From: Desulfovibrio sp. An276
Lineage (GTDB): Bacteria; Desulfobacterota; Desulfovibrionia; Desulfovibrionales; Desulfovibrionaceae
Direction of reading: 5' to 3'
Assembly: GCF_002159665.1 (NCBI RefSeq)
Contig: NZ_NFJC01000005.1
Location: forward strand, 45,565 to 109,564
DNA length: 64,000 nucleotides
Below, in pieces: positions 1 to 8,354 of the stretch. The translations under genes and the position numbers were made by a program. Within the stretch, counting starts at the first letter, position 1. Every line of letters begins with the position of its first letter. The notes under the pieces were generated by a model. That model was not told the origin of the DNA. It saw only the letters and a program-made list of their open reading frames with translations, and made no database searches.

Positions 1-1262
1 AATTCAAGCGCAATCCCCTGCGCCACGTGCCTGTGCCCGCTGTGGCAAAGGTGCGCCACAAGGTCCTCGAGGAGAATATGGCCAAGGCGCAGGAAATTGC
101 CGAAACATCCTCCTTCAACGTGAGCCACGTGCCTGCTTCCAGGCCGAAGATCGGTGTCATAGCCTCCGGCATTTCCAGAAGCTATGTCTGGGACGCTCTG
201 GAAGAAAAGGGCTGGGAAGACAAAGTCTGTGTTCTTGAGCTAGGCATGACCTGGCCCCTGCCTGAAAAGCTCATTGCTTCCTTTATGCAGGATCTGGAAC
301 GCGTTCTTGTTGTCGAGGAAAACGATCCCCTGCTTGAAAACGGCGTGCGCGCCATTGCCCAGAAGACGGGCCTTGACGTGAAAGTTGAAGGCAAGGGCGA
401 GATTTTGACCATACAGGGCGAAAACTCCACTCCGAAGCTTGTGCAGGCACTTTCCTCCTTCCTTGGCGAGCCTTGCGAAGAGGCAGTCATTGAGCCTGCC
501 GCAAACCTTCCCAAGAGACCTCCGAACCTGTGCGCCGGCTGTTCCCACAGGGCAGTGTTCTACGCTGCCAGAAAGATTTTCGGCGACGACGCAGTCTACT
601 CAAGCGACATCGGCTGCTACACGCTCGGCATGCTGCCGCCCCTGAAGTGCGCTGACTTCCTCTTCTGCATGGGCTCTTCCATTTCCGCCGGCTCCGGCTT
701 TGCCATGGTTGCCAGGAAACCTGTTGTGGGCTTCATCGGGGATTCCACCTTCTTCCATTCCGGCATGACAGGCCTTGCCAATGCGCTCTTCAACGAGATG
801 GACGTTATAGTCGTGATCCTCGACAACGGCACCACTGCCATGACAGGCCATCAGCCCAACCCCGGCATGATACAGGAACAGCTGGGCGACATGATGCGCC
901 ACCTCGACATCGAGGCCATTGTGTGCGGCATTGGCGTGACCCAGGTGCGCAAGGTGAGCTCCTTCAATCTGCGCTCCGTGGAAAAGGCCCTGGAAGAATT
1001 CAGGGACATGAAGGGCGTGCGCGTACTTATTGCCGAAGAGCCCTGTGCCCTGTATGCCCGCCGCTCTCTTGGCAAGGGCGCAAGCCGTGTCGCTGAGGTC
1101 ATTGCCCAGGGAGAGGAGACCAGGCGTTGCGTTGACAGCTTTGCCTGCCCGGCATTCTGCTGCATAAACGGTGAATACAGTGTGGACAAGACCCTGTGCA
1201 CAGGCTGCGGCGTGTGCCTGCAGGTGGCGCCCAAGAGCTTCAAGCTTGTGAAGCGCGGGTAG
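1..1262 (+). CDS. iorA: Indolepyruvate:ferredoxin oxidoreductase alpha subunit (5' truncated by window edge)
   Basis: The reading frame is open from base 3, so about 419 C-terminal residues are visible and the N-terminal pyrimidine-binding half lies outside the window. IorA oxidatively decarboxylates aryl-pyruvates (indolepyruvate, phenylpyruvate) to aryl-acetyl-CoA with ferredoxin as acceptor, in the cytoplasm. Visible marks are the TPP-domain stretch NLCAGCSHRAVFYAARK, the TPP/Mg motif GDSTFFHSGMTG followed by LDNGTTAMTGHQ, and a C-terminal cysteine-rich ferredoxin segment (CCINGEYSVDK, then CTGCGVC). iorB follows 13 bp downstream in the same orientation, as is normal for this two-subunit enzyme. 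The internal GTG at 27 is not a real start. Identification is firm. Confidence 0.95.
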   Translation, partial: FKRNPLRHVPVPAVAKVRHKVLEENMAKAQEIAETSSFNVSHVPASRPKIGVIASGISRSYVWDALEEKGWEDKVCVLELGMTWPLPEKLIASFMQDLERVLVVEENDPLLENGVRAIAQKTGLDVKVEGKGEILTIQGENSTPKLVQALSSFLGEPCEEAVIEPAANLPKRPPNLCAGCSHRAVFYAARKIFGDDAVYSSDIGCYTLGMLPPLKCADFLFCMGSSISAGSGFAMVARKPVVGFIGDSTFFHSGMTGLANALFNEMDVIVVILDNGTTAMTGHQPNPGMIQEQLGDMMRHLDIEAIVCGIGVTQVRKVSSFNLRSVEKALEEFRDMKGVRVLIAEEPCALYARRSLGKGASRVAEVIAQGEETRRCVDSFACPAFCCINGEYSVDKTLCTGCGVCLQVAPKSFKLVKRG

Positions 1263-1275
1263 GGGGAGAAGAGAA

Positions 1276-1878
1276 ATGAGTGCACAAAAAAGACTTCGCA
1301 TCTATTTCACCGGTGTGGGCGGCCAGGGTTCTTTGACTGCCACTGCCCTGCTTGCCAGAACTGCCCTCTACGCAGGCGTGGATGTGGTGGCAGGCGAGGT
1401 GCATGGCATGGCCCAGCGCGGCGGTGTCGTGGAATCTGTCCTTTTGCTCGGCGGCTGGAGATCTCCCAAGCTCGAATACGGCGAGGCGGACATCATCCTG
1501 GGCTTCGAGCCTCTGGAAACCCTGCGCGGGCTTCCCTATCTGCGCAAGGGCGGGGTGGTCTTTTCCAGTTCCGACGCCATGCCCCCTGTGAGCGTTGCCC
1601 TTGGGGTGGAAAAGTACCCTTCCATGGACGAAATAAAGGCGCGCGTGGGCGAGGTCGCCTCGCAAAGCCATTTTCTGCCCTGCCGCGAGCTCGGCATGAA
1701 GGCAGGCGCTGTTCAGGCCGGCAACACCGTGCTCTTGGCTGCACTTTGCGCCTCCAACCTCCTGCCCTTTGGCGTGGACGTGTTTGAGAAGGCCCTGCAG
1801 CTCTTTCTTCCTGAGAAGATCAAGGCAGCCAATCTGAAGGCCCTTGAATTCGGCCAGGACTACATTGCCAATGCCTAA
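1276..1878 (+). CDS. iorB: Indolepyruvate:ferredoxin oxidoreductase beta subunit
   Basis: A 200-residue protein of the pyruvate/ketoisovalerate oxidoreductase catalytic (gamma) domain family, the usual size for IorB. The diagnostic N-terminal motif [20 protein letters not shown] is followed by [14 protein letters not shown], the conserved loop of the family. It pairs with IorA to make the ferredoxin-reducing enzyme that converts aryl-pyruvates from aromatic amino-acid transamination into aryl-acetyl-CoA. It begins 13 bp after the iorA stop with a GGGGGAGAAGAG-type Shine-Dalgarno, so the two are co-transcribed. A GC-rich hairpin 30 bp downstream probably ends the operon. Confidence 0.95.
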   Translation: MSAQKRLRIYFTGVGGQGSLTATALLARTALYAGVDVVAGEVHGMAQRGGVVESVLLLGGWRSPKLEYGEADIILGFEPLETLRGLPYLRKGGVVFSSSDAMPPVSVALGVEKYPSMDEIKARVGEVASQSHFLPCRELGMKAGAVQAGNTVLLAALCASNLLPFGVDVFEKALQLFLPEKIKAANLKALEFGQDYIANA

Positions 1879-1910
1879 GCCAAGGCAATAGAGTCTGGAC
1901 ATTTGGAATA

Positions 1911-1942
1911 GGCCCGGGGAAGCAATGCTTCTCCGGGCCTTG
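1911..1942 (+). terminator. Hairpin terminator after iorAB
   Basis: GGCCCGG (1911-1917) pairs with CCGGGCC (1933-1939), extended inside by GAAG/CTTC, then TTG. It lies between iorB and the SDR gene. The T-tract is short, so it may be only partly efficient. Confidence 0.55.
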
Positions 1943-1961
1943 TGCAAATGAGGAGGTTGTG

Positions 1962-2729
1962 ATGCAGCTGACAGAGAAGCTCTTTTCCCTGAAGGGGAAG
2001 ACCGCCCTTGTGACAGGAGGAAGTTCTGGCATAGGCTACGCCATTGCAAGGGCCCTTGGATATGCCGGGGCCAGAATACTCCTTGTGGCAAGAAGGGAGG
2101 ATGTCCTTTGCAAGGCAAGGGTGAGCATGGAAGAAGAGGGGATAGAGACCAATACCCTTCCCTGCGATCTCGGATCTGCCGAGGGGGCACTCTCTTGCGC
2201 GAAGGAAGCGCTTGAGCTCTATGAGAGAGTCGATATCCTTGTGAACGCTGCAGGCGTGAACCTGCGCGAACCCTTTGGCACGGTTTCCCCCAGGACCTGG
2301 GAGGCACAGCTCAACGTGCATCTGACTGCCCCCTTCTTCCTGACACAAGGCCTTGCGCCAGCCATGGCGCAAAACCACTGGGGCCGCATCATTAACATCG
2401 CTTCCCTGCAGTCCTTCAGGGCCTTTGCCAACAGCGCTCCCTACGGCGCAGCCAAGGGCGGCATAGTGCAGCTGACAAGGGCCATTGCCAGGGAATGGGG
2501 AGAACATGGCATCACCTGCAATGCCATAGGACCCGGCTTTTTCCCCACAGCCCTCACGGCACCTGTCTTTGAAAACAAGGCGCTTGCAGCCCAAAACGCT
2601 GCCCAAACCTGCGTGGGCCGCAACGGCAGGCTTGAGGATCTCTGGGGCTGCGCCATCTTTCTTGCAAGTGAGGCCTCTTCCTATGTGACAGGCCAGACCA
2701 TCATGGTGGATGGAGGCTTCACTGCCTAA
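1962..2729 (+). CDS. SDR-family NAD(P)-dependent oxidoreductase
   Basis: A 255-residue classical short-chain dehydrogenase/reductase. It has the Rossmann dinucleotide motif [12 protein letters not shown] near residue 20, the structural NAAG motif (LVNAAGVN), catalytic Ser in IINIASLQS, the catalytic Tyr-Lys pair in APYGAAKGG, and the C-terminal [12 protein letters not shown] typical of FabG/gluconate-5-dehydrogenase-like members. The ATG at 1962 is preferred over the GTG three bases earlier because AGGAGG sits five bases before the ATG and only two before the GTG. The substrate cannot be read from sequence. It follows iorAB in the same direction but is separated from it by a hairpin. Confidence 0.88.
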   Translation: MQLTEKLFSLKGKTALVTGGSSGIGYAIARALGYAGARILLVARREDVLCKARVSMEEEGIETNTLPCDLGSAEGALSCAKEALELYERVDILVNAAGVNLREPFGTVSPRTWEAQLNVHLTAPFFLTQGLAPAMAQNHWGRIINIASLQSFRAFANSAPYGAAKGGIVQLTRAIAREWGEHGITCNAIGPGFFPTALTAPVFENKALAAQNAAQTCVGRNGRLEDLWGCAIFLASEASSYVTGQTIMVDGGFTA

Positions 2730-2734
2730 AAAAA

Positions 2735-2761
2735 GAGGACAGGACACAAAGTCCTGTCCTC
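2735..2761 (-). terminator. Intrinsic terminator between convergent SDR and HAD genes
   Basis: Perfect 11-bp stem GAGGACAGGAC (2735-2745) / GTCCTGTCCTC (2751-2761) with a 5-nt loop. On the minus strand it is followed by seven T (A-run at 2728-2734), so it best fits the minus-strand phosphatase gene, and it may also act for the SDR gene. Confidence 0.85.
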
Positions 2762-2791
2762 GGGAAAAGAAGGGAAGGATGGAAACAAGGT

Positions 2792-4213
2792 TTAGCGGGT
2801 CTTGTAGCCCTCGTAGGTCTTGAGCTTGCCTGTGAGGCTCGGCGCCTGATCCAGAAGCTGCTTCGGAGTCGTGCCGCTTTCGAGCATCTTGAGCCAACCT
2901 TCTGCCTTGGAGCTCAAAAGAACGGGCTTGTCCTTGCCAAGGGCCTGGATTTCGGGCCTTGCCCAGAGGTAGCCGCCGTTTTCGTTTCTGCCCTGCAGAA
3001 CGTAGCGGGTGTCGCCTGCCTTGAGGCTTTCTTCAAGGGTGATGTTCTTTTTGTTCTGGTAGACGGCAATGGCAGCGAGCAGACCTGCGTCGTCCTTGCG
3101 GGCGCGGTTGAGGCCAAGGCCCACGGCAGTGTCCTTGTAGACTGTGCAGAAGTTGAAGTCGCCCTGAGAGTCAAAGGCAACCAGCATGGGGCCGGCGTTG
3201 CGGTAGAGGGGACGCACCAGCTTGTCCAGACTTTCTGCCTTGCCGGGACCCTGGGTCTGGGCGTGGAAGTCGTAGTCGTATTCGTTCGCGTAGACGCCGT
3301 TCACCTTCTTGTTGGCCATGGCCACAACGCCGTTCACGCCAGGGATGTTGAAGGCCTTGACTGCGGCAGTGATGACGTCCGTGAAGGAGGCAGAGCAGAT
3401 CCATGCGTCGATGCCGTTGGCTTCAAGGGCAGCGAAGAGCTCAAGCAGTTCGGGAGAGACTGTCACGCCCTGGTTGAAGGAAACTGTGAGCTGGCCTGCC
3501 TTTGCACCGGGATAGTCTTTGGGGCTTGTCCAGGAGAGCTTCTTCCAGAAATCCTTTGCCTTGCTCTTCTGATCGTAGTCCACAAAGGCCGTGTAGGCCA
3601 TGTCGTGCACCTGGGCCGGAGTCATGCCCGTGAACCAGTAGGTGATCCAGGGGTAGGACACGGACACGTCCATGGAATCGCCTATGGCGCTGTAGAGCCA
3701 GCGGGCCTTGGTGGCAAATTCCTGCCAGTCGCTGCTTTTGAGCCAGGGGCGGTTTTTCTGATCCTTGTAGTTGTCGACCTTTACCCAACCCTTGGCGCAC
3801 AGCTTCTTGTAGGCTTCAGCAGCGTCCCTTGCCACACTTGCGACAGTGTGCTTGCCATAGTCACCGCCAAGCTCGGCATCGGGGTTGGGGATGCCGGTGG
3901 TGAGCACATCGTACATCTTGTCAGCCGGGATCGCGAAGGCTAGGTTTTCCAGCTGATAGATGGCGAGCTGTTCCTCCACGTCCAGGATGGCGACAGTGTT
4001 GTCGAAATCGAACACTGCATAGGGACGGATGGACGGATCGTAGTCGCTGGCAGTCTTGCCAAAACGGGTCATGGCGTCGTTCAGGGTCTGTTTGACAATA
4101 GGGTCCCAGTGCTTGCTCTGCAAGAGAACGGTCTTGTCCTTGGCATGGGCAGTGCCGGTCATGGCGAGGACAAGAAGCAGAATCAGAGCGGAAAGTTTGC
4201 GAATTATGCGCAT
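2792..4213 (-). CDS. Secreted HAD-superfamily phosphatase (phosphorylcholine phosphatase-like)
   Basis: A 473-residue protein with a clear Sec signal peptide (basic MRIIRK, hydrophobic core, cleavage after TAHA at about residue 24). HAD motif I is AVFDFDNTVAILD, with nucleophile Asp69 and Asp71; motif II is probably WICSASFTDV, and LVAFDSQGDFNF is a candidate motif IV region. Periplasmic HAD enzymes with a DxDNT motif include phosphorylcholine and phosphoserine-type phosphatases; the exact substrate is inferred only weakly. The start at 4213 is chosen because AGGAGG lies seven bases upstream and the signal peptide begins there; the frame is open further upstream but carries no coding signal. 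It appears monocistronic, ending at the 2735-2761 terminator. Confidence 0.8.
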   Translation of the reverse strand: MRIIRKLSALILLLVLAMTGTAHAKDKTVLLQSKHWDPIVKQTLNDAMTRFGKTASDYDPSIRPYAVFDFDNTVAILDVEEQLAIYQLENLAFAIPADKMYDVLTTGIPNPDAELGGDYGKHTVASVARDAAEAYKKLCAKGWVKVDNYKDQKNRPWLKSSDWQEFATKARWLYSAIGDSMDVSVSYPWITYWFTGMTPAQVHDMAYTAFVDYDQKSKAKDFWKKLSWTSPKDYPGAKAGQLTVSFNQGVTVSPELLELFAALEANGIDAWICSASFTDVITAAVKAFNIPGVNGVVAMANKKVNGVYANEYDYDFHAQTQGPGKAESLDKLVRPLYRNAGPMLVAFDSQGDFNFCTVYKDTAVGLGLNRARKDDAGLLAAIAVYQNKKNITLEESLKAGDTRYVLQGRNENGGYLWARPEIQALGKDKPVLLSSKAEGWLKMLESGTTPKQLLDQAPSLTGKLKTYEGYKTR

Positions 4214-4561
4214 GGGCTTCCTCCTTGGGCTGTATCCTTGGTCTGTATGTTCGCAAGCTCCATAGGGCAGAAAGGTTACAGGGGAGTGAAGCGTGCGCGA
4301 CGATTGTGGCGCAAGAGTGTATCCCCACGCGCAGTGCAGGGAGTGTGATTTTCCGGACCCGTGATGGGTCTCAGTTGGCAATATTTTGATATCGTTGCTG
4401 AAAGTTGCAAGACAGGTATGGACTGTGTCTGAGTGTCCCTGTCTGAAAGTCGGGCTCTTTTTGTGCCTGTTCTGTGACAATGAGCCGAGTCGGGGACATC
4501 TTCAAAAAAATGGATTTCATTCCATTTTTATTGCCAGGCTTCTGCGTATGGAGGTGCCCCC
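4214..4561. other. Intergenic region between divergent HAD and ATPase genes
   Basis: This 348-bp spacer holds the upstream regions of both flanking genes. No RNA gene or small gene was recognised. The only clear structure is the inverted repeat at 4506-4529, listed separately. Confidence 0.5.
4506..4529. promoter_or_regulatory. AT-rich inverted repeat upstream of the broken ATPase gene
   Basis: AAAAATGGA (4506-4514) and TCCATTTTT (4521-4529) form a perfect 9-bp inverted repeat with a 6-nt spacer. It lies 32 bp before the ATPase start codon. It could be an operator, or a terminator shielding the gene from upstream transcription, as it ends in five T on the plus strand. Confidence 0.45.
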
Positions 4562-5785
4562 ATGCGGCACATCGAGAGAAGGGGGTATCTGAACTGGCTT
4601 GTCCGCCACAGGGACAGACAGATTGTGAAGGTCGTCAGCGGTGTCCGCCGCTGCGGCAAATCCACCCTGTTCGCAATGTACGGACAGTATCTGCAGGAAC
4701 ACGGTGTCGCAGGAGAGAGGATTGTCAGCATCAACTTTGAGGATATCAGCCATGAGGAGCTTCTGGACTACAGGGCACTCTAACGCTACGTCGCATCCCG
4801 CCTTGTGCCGGAGGCAAAGACGTATGTCTTCCTTGACGAGATCCAGCATGTTCCTGATTTCCAGAAGGCTGTGGACAGTCTGCTTCTGAAGGAAAATTGC
4901 GATCTCTATCTGACTGGTTCCAACGCCTATTTCATGTCCGGGGAGCCTGCTACACTGCTCACCGGACGCTACGTGGAACTTGAGATGCTGCCCCTGTCCT
5001 TTGGCGAGTTTTGCGCAGGCCTTGACGAGGAAAGACGCAGACTTTCCGACAACGAGAAACTGGATCTCTATGTGAGCCTTGGCTCCTTCCCCCATGTCCA
5101 CAAGTACGGCCTGGGCCAGGAGGAAGCCCGTGAGTACATGCGCGCTGTCTACGAAGGTGTTCTGCTCAACGACATCGTGAAACGCTTTCATGTGGCCGAT
5201 GTGAACATGCTGGAAGACGTGACACGCTTTCTCCTGCGCAACATCGGCAACAGGACGTCGCCTGCGGCCATAGCCAAGGCAATGACATCCCGTGGCAGGA
5301 AAATCGACCCCAAGACAGTGGACCGCTATCTGCACGGTCTGACGGAAGGGCTGCTGTTTTTTCAGGCCAGGCGATACAATATCCGGGGCAGGGAACTGCT
5401 TTTCTCGATCAACAAATACTACGTCGCAGACGTGGCCCTAAGGAATATGTTGGTCAGGACACGTTCGTCCGACATTGGCCATATCCTCGAGAATCTGGTC
5501 TATCTTGAACTACGACGCCGTGGCTATCAGGTTTTTGTTGGTCAGCTTGGAGCCGATGGAGAAGTGGACTTTGTCGCCATCAGGGACGGCAGGCCCGAAT
5601 ACTATCAGGTGGCCGCGACAACGCTTTCCGAGGATGTGCTTGTGCGTGAGCTTGCTCCCCTGCAAAAGATCAGGGACAACTATCCGAAGTATCTGCTGAC
5701 ACTCGATACGGTCTTTGCAGAGAGCGAATACAGTGGCGTCCAAAAGAAGAATGTTCTGAACTGGGTGCTTGCGCAGGTCGTGTAG
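4562..5785 (+). pseudogene. AAA-type ATPase with C-terminal DUF4143-like domain, interrupted by an in-frame TAA
   Basis: Both halves are in the same frame and read as one 407-residue ATPase apart from a TAA at codon 74 (4781-4783). Upstream is the Walker A motif SGVRRCGKSTL; directly after the stop are RYVASRLVPEAKTYVFLDEIQHV (split here: RYVASRLV, then TYVFLDEIQHV, Walker B), the sensor-like LTGSNAYF, and a long C-terminal domain with HILENLVYLELRRRGY and a nuclease-like GEVDFVA segment. This is the architecture of the widespread ATP-binding/DUF4143 family, often linked to mobile or toxin-like functions. The stop falls between Walker A and Walker B, so normal translation gives a 73-residue fragment without ATPase activity. 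Start at 4562 has GGAGG seven bases upstream. The codon is TAA, so selenocysteine cannot rescue it. The rest of the frame is intact, suggesting a recent mutation or a sequencing error. Confidence 0.85.
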
Positions 5786-5839
5786 TGTGCACTGTTTCTG
5801 GCCTGTCTCTTCCTGCAATTGGGAAAAAAGCATGTCATA

Positions 5840-6040
5840 GGGCTGGACAGACTCTAGAATAGGAGCTACATAAAAAGGGAGCCCCGGATCCTGAGACGAA
5901 CAGGAACCGGGGCTGGCGCGGCGCGTTAAGGCGTCCCCTTTACACGGTCGCCATTTGAAGGATTAAGTTTTCGGCCCCGACCCACCTTCACTGGGCCGGG
6001 GTCATGTTACATGGCGTTAGACGCCGGGAACAGGACTAAA
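5840..6040 (-). repeat. Structured repeat element, copy A (with intact micropeptide)
   Basis: Copy A matches copy B (6294-6480) without gaps for about 108 bp at an offset of 454 bp, then continues after a 14-bp indel. Shared parts, read on the minus strand, are the end of the micropeptide frame, a hairpin GACCCCGG..CCGGGG-type stem, a conserved core reading AAGGGGACGCCTTAACGCG, and a final GC-rich hairpin with T5. In the 5974-6003 hairpin an A/C mismatch on the plus strand becomes a G-U pair on the minus strand, which suggests the functional RNA is the minus-strand transcript. Confidence 0.8.
5872..5914 (-). terminator. Terminator at the 3' end of repeat copy A
   Basis: AGCCCCGG (5880-5887) pairs with CCGGGGCT (5907-5914), with an inner TCCTG/CAGGA stem. 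On the minus strand this is followed by CCC and five T (5872-5876). It ends the micropeptide transcript. Confidence 0.75.
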
Positions 6041-6078
6041 GCCGCAATGGCGAGCAGGATGAAGACCAATCTCTTCAT
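6007..6078 (-). CDS. 23-residue hydrophobic micropeptide in repeat copy A
   Basis: An ATG (6076-6078, minus) preceded by a near-perfect AGGAGG six bases upstream opens a 23-codon frame ending in TAA. The peptide starts MKRLVFILLAIAALV and ends LFPASNAM: two basic residues, a 15-residue hydrophobic core, then a signal-peptidase-like SNA. Cleavage there would leave a single methionine, so it more likely acts as a whole as a small membrane peptide, or the frame is a leader for the structured RNA behind it. The composition and length resemble type I toxin peptides of the Ibs class, and those also occur in repeated loci; that is analogy only. The frame is decayed in copy B. Confidence 0.6.
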   Translation of the reverse strand: MKRLVFILLAIAALVLFPASNAM

Positions 6079-6293
6079 GGCTGCCTCCTAATTCTGGCTT
6101 GCTCCGCGCCGAACGCAGGGCTTTGACGAAAAAGCAAGGCAACCGTGCAAGTGCAGACTAACGCATACAAGTACGTCCGTCTAGCACTTGTTTTGGAATT
6201 TGTATGGTATGCAAAAGCCTGTGATCGCAGACAGTTATTTTGTCTTCTGCCGTGTCCCTCGCTTCCCGACACAGGTAGAAAAAGCCCGGCAGA

Positions 6294-6480
6294 GGGCTGG
6301 ACAGGTCTTCAAACCAGATCTACATAAAAAGGGAACCCCGGAACCTGCTGGGAACAGGAACCGGGGCTGGCGCGGCGCGTTAAGGCGTCCCCTTTACACG
6401 GTTTTAGTTTTCGACCCCGACCCACCGTCCATGGGCCGGGGTCTACTATTGTGGCGTAGCCGAAAACCGACCAGAGCCGG
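6294..6480 (-). repeat. Structured repeat element, copy B (micropeptide decayed)
   Basis: Copy B keeps the two hairpins and the conserved core of copy A. The segment matching the 3' half of the micropeptide is still recognisable (CGGCTCTGGTCGGTTTTCGG against CGGCTTTAGTCCTGTTCCCGG on the minus strand) but has no start codon and is shifted out of frame. Its hairpin at 6412-6443 has a 12-bp stem if G-U pairing on the minus strand is allowed. Confidence 0.75.
6326..6366 (-). terminator. Terminator at the 3' end of repeat copy B
   Basis: CCCCGG (6336-6341) pairs with CCGGGG (6361-6366), with inner CCTG/CAGG. On the minus strand it is followed by CCC and five T (6326-6330). Confidence 0.65.
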
Positions 6481-6545
6481 GGCTGCACAGTCGGGATTGG
6501 CAAAAAGCCCAAAGTGACTTTGCCCCCTTTCTGGCAAAAGGCTGT

Positions 6546-6579
6546 AAAAAAGCCGGACACGTACTTTGACGTATCCGGC
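6546..6579 (-). terminator. Terminator after cpoB
   Basis: GCCGGA (6552-6557) pairs with TCCGGC (6574-6579), with an inner ACGTA/TACGT-like stem, then a run of T on the minus strand (A-run 6546-6551). It lies 27 bp after the cpoB stop. Confidence 0.85.
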
Positions 6580-6606
6580 AGCAAAATCCGTTTGGCAAAA
6601 ATGGGG

Positions 6607-7527
6607 TTAGGCGTTTGTCTTGAGGAACGTCTTTGCCCTGGCTGCCTCTGGGCTCTTGGGATACTTCTTGATGAGTTCGTTCATGCGGGCCCTGGCAGCC
6701 TTGTTCTGCTTCAGTTTGCTGAAGCAGATGCCCTGCTTCAGGTAGGCTCCGGGAGCCTTGCTGGAAGAGGGATACTTTGTGATCACTGTGTCGTAGGCGA
6801 GTGCCGCGTCGGCAAACTGGTTGGTCTGGAAGTAGCACTCTGCCAGATAGTACTGGGCCTGGGGGGCCTTGGAGTCGGAGCCGTAGTTCTTCAGAAAATC
6901 GCTGAAGGAGCGCTGGGCTTCGGTGTACTTTCTGGCCTTGAAGGCGTTCACGCCAGCATCATACAGGGCAACAGTCATGTCCTTCTGTGCCTTGGGCTGT
7001 TCGGGCTTGGGTGTTGCCTGGCCCCAGGTGCTGGCAGAAGCAGCAGCCGCGCCTGTAGCAGCTGCTGCGGCAGTGCCGCCACCAATGCCACCGTAGGAGG
7101 GCGTATTGTCAGCTGCAGAAGCCTGGGTCAGGGATGTGGCTGCACCAGCGTCCTGGCCGAAGTTCGGAACCTGTTGCTGGGCTGCCACGCCACCCTGCTG
7201 GACAGGGGCTATGGGATCGCCAAGGTCAAACTGCAGGGCCATGGAGGTTTCTATCTGGCGCAGGGCAGCGTCGTGGCGGTTCAGCTTGTCCACAAGCACA
7301 GCGGAGCCACCGATTCTGCGCAAGTCAGCAATCTGGCCGCGCAGATCCTGCACTTCCTCGCGCAGGGCCTGTACCTGGTTCCAGGAATCGGCCTGCACGG
7401 GCTGCATCTGGCGTATCTGGGCGTCGTGCTGCATGAGCTGGGCTTCCATCTCGTCGTTTCTGTTGGCGCAACCAGAAACGGAGGTCGCTAAAAGGCCCAG
7501 TACGAGAAGAAGAGATACTTGTTTCAA
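6607..7527 (-). CDS. cpoB: Tol-Pal system protein YbgF / CpoB, lipoprotein form
   Basis: A 306-residue protein that coordinates outer-membrane constriction with peptidoglycan synthesis in the Tol-Pal system of the periplasm. The N-terminus MKQVSLLLVLGLLATSVSGC carries a lipobox (VSGC, Cys20), so it should be lipid-anchored, unlike the soluble E. coli protein. Next come a coiled-coil segment (QALREEVQDLRGQIADLRR), an Ala/Gln-rich linker, and from about residue 180 three TPR units (ALYDAGVNAFKARKYTEAQ, AQYYLAECYFQTNQFADAA, AYLKQGICFSKLKQNKAA). The start is a TTG at 7525-7527 with GGAG seven bases upstream. It is the last gene of the ileS-lspA-PLDc_N group, 86 bp after its neighbour, and is closed by the terminator at 6546-6579. 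Confidence 0.9.
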   Translation of the reverse strand: MKQVSLLLVLGLLATSVSGCANRNDEMEAQLMQHDAQIRQMQPVQADSWNQVQALREEVQDLRGQIADLRRIGGSAVLVDKLNRHDAALRQIETSMALQFDLGDPIAPVQQGGVAAQQQVPNFGQDAGAATSLTQASAADNTPSYGGIGGGTAAAAATGAAAASASTWGQATPKPEQPKAQKDMTVALYDAGVNAFKARKYTEAQRSFSDFLKNYGSDSKAPQAQYYLAECYFQTNQFADAALAYDTVITKYPSSSKAPGAYLKQGICFSKLKQNKAARARMNELIKKYPKSPEAARAKTFLKTNA

Positions 7528-7613
7528 GGTTCACTCCGAAAAACAGCGAGAAGAGAGAAAGGCTGGTTCAGTCGTTCTCGCGTTGCCCCACACGAGGCAA
7601 CACAAAAATTCTG

Positions 7614-7838
7614 TTATTGTTGAATAGCCTTGCGGTTGATCTTCTTTCCGGCAAGCCTTTTGCCAAGGAGAAGATAGAGAAGGCCTCCCACGACCGGCAG
7701 GAAGACACAGAGCATGAGCCAGGTGACTTTCTTGGGCAAATCGTCGTTAAAGTCATGGCTCCAGATGTGCCAGACGCCCCAGAGGTTGGGCAGTATGGGA
7801 ATAATGGCAACAAGGACGTGCCACCAGGCAAAGGTCAT
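7614..7838 (-). CDS. Small two-TM membrane protein with PLDc_N domain
   Basis: A 74-residue inner-membrane protein with two hydrophobic helices (HVLVAIIPILPNLWGVWHIW and WLMLCVFLPVVGGLLYLLLG) separated by the charged loop SHDFNDDLPKK. This is the pattern of the phospholipase D-nuclease N-terminal (PLDc_N) domain, found alone as a short integral protein of unknown role. It has a strong AAGGAG six bases before the ATG and starts 9 bp after the lspA stop, so it is translated from the ileS-lspA mRNA. Confidence 0.8.
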   Translation of the reverse strand: MTFAWWHVLVAIIPILPNLWGVWHIWSHDFNDDLPKKVTWLMLCVFLPVVGGLLYLLLGKRLAGKKINRKAIQQ

Positions 7839-7847
7839 ATGTACTCC

Positions 7848-8348
7848 TTACTTTGCGGGCTGATCGAGGCCGCGCTTGTCGTGGCCCAGGATGATGGCAA
7901 GCCCGGCCAGGCCGGCCCCAACGCAGATGGCAATGTCTGCCACGTTGAAGGCCGGCCAGTGGGCGTTTTGCCAGTAGAAGTCCAGAAAATCCGTGACAGC
8001 CCGCTCGCGCAGCCTGTCTATGAGGTTGCCCAAAGCTCCGCCCATGACAAGGCCAAAGCCGAGCCACAGAAGTGGCGCCTCGCCGCTCTTGCGTATGAGC
8101 TGGACAATGATGAGGCAGGCCACGATGGTCGCGGCAAGGAAGAACCACAGCTGCCAGTCTATGTCCGAGCGGTTCAGAAAGCCGAAGGCCGCGCCGCGGT
8201 TGCGGATGTTGACCAGATTGAAGAGCCCGTCGAGGACGGGAATACTTCCGCCCAGGGGGATTGTCTGGTTCACAAGCCACTTGCTCGCCTGATCGAAAAC
8301 AACGACCAGGGGCACGGAAAAGAGCAGGAAGCGCCAGCGTCTGCCCAT
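7848..8348 (-). CDS. lspA: Lipoprotein signal peptidase (signal peptidase II)
   Basis: A 166-residue inner-membrane aspartyl protease that removes signal peptides from diacylglyceryl-modified prolipoproteins. The conserved family blocks are visible: FDQASKWLV near the N-terminus, [24 protein letters not shown] with the first catalytic Asp, and [10 protein letters not shown] with the second. Four transmembrane helices can be read. It starts 6 bp after the ileS stop with GGAG inside the end of ileS; the ileS-lspA order is the classic arrangement. Its substrates here would include CpoB and the Pro/Arg-rich lipoprotein at 48.9-49.3 kb. Confidence 0.97.
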   Translation of the reverse strand: MGRRWRFLLFSVPLVVVFDQASKWLVNQTIPLGGSIPVLDGLFNLVNIRNRGAAFGFLNRSDIDWQLWFFLAATIVACLIIVQLIRKSGEAPLLWLGFGLVMGGALGNLIDRLRERAVTDFLDFYWQNAHWPAFNVADIAICVGAGLAGLAIILGHDKRGLDQPAK

Positions 8349-8354
8349 GGCTGC

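Noticed and set aside
4781..4783. Selenocysteine explanation for the stop inside the ATPase gene, given selA in the window
   Set aside because: The codon is TAA; selenocysteine uses TGA.
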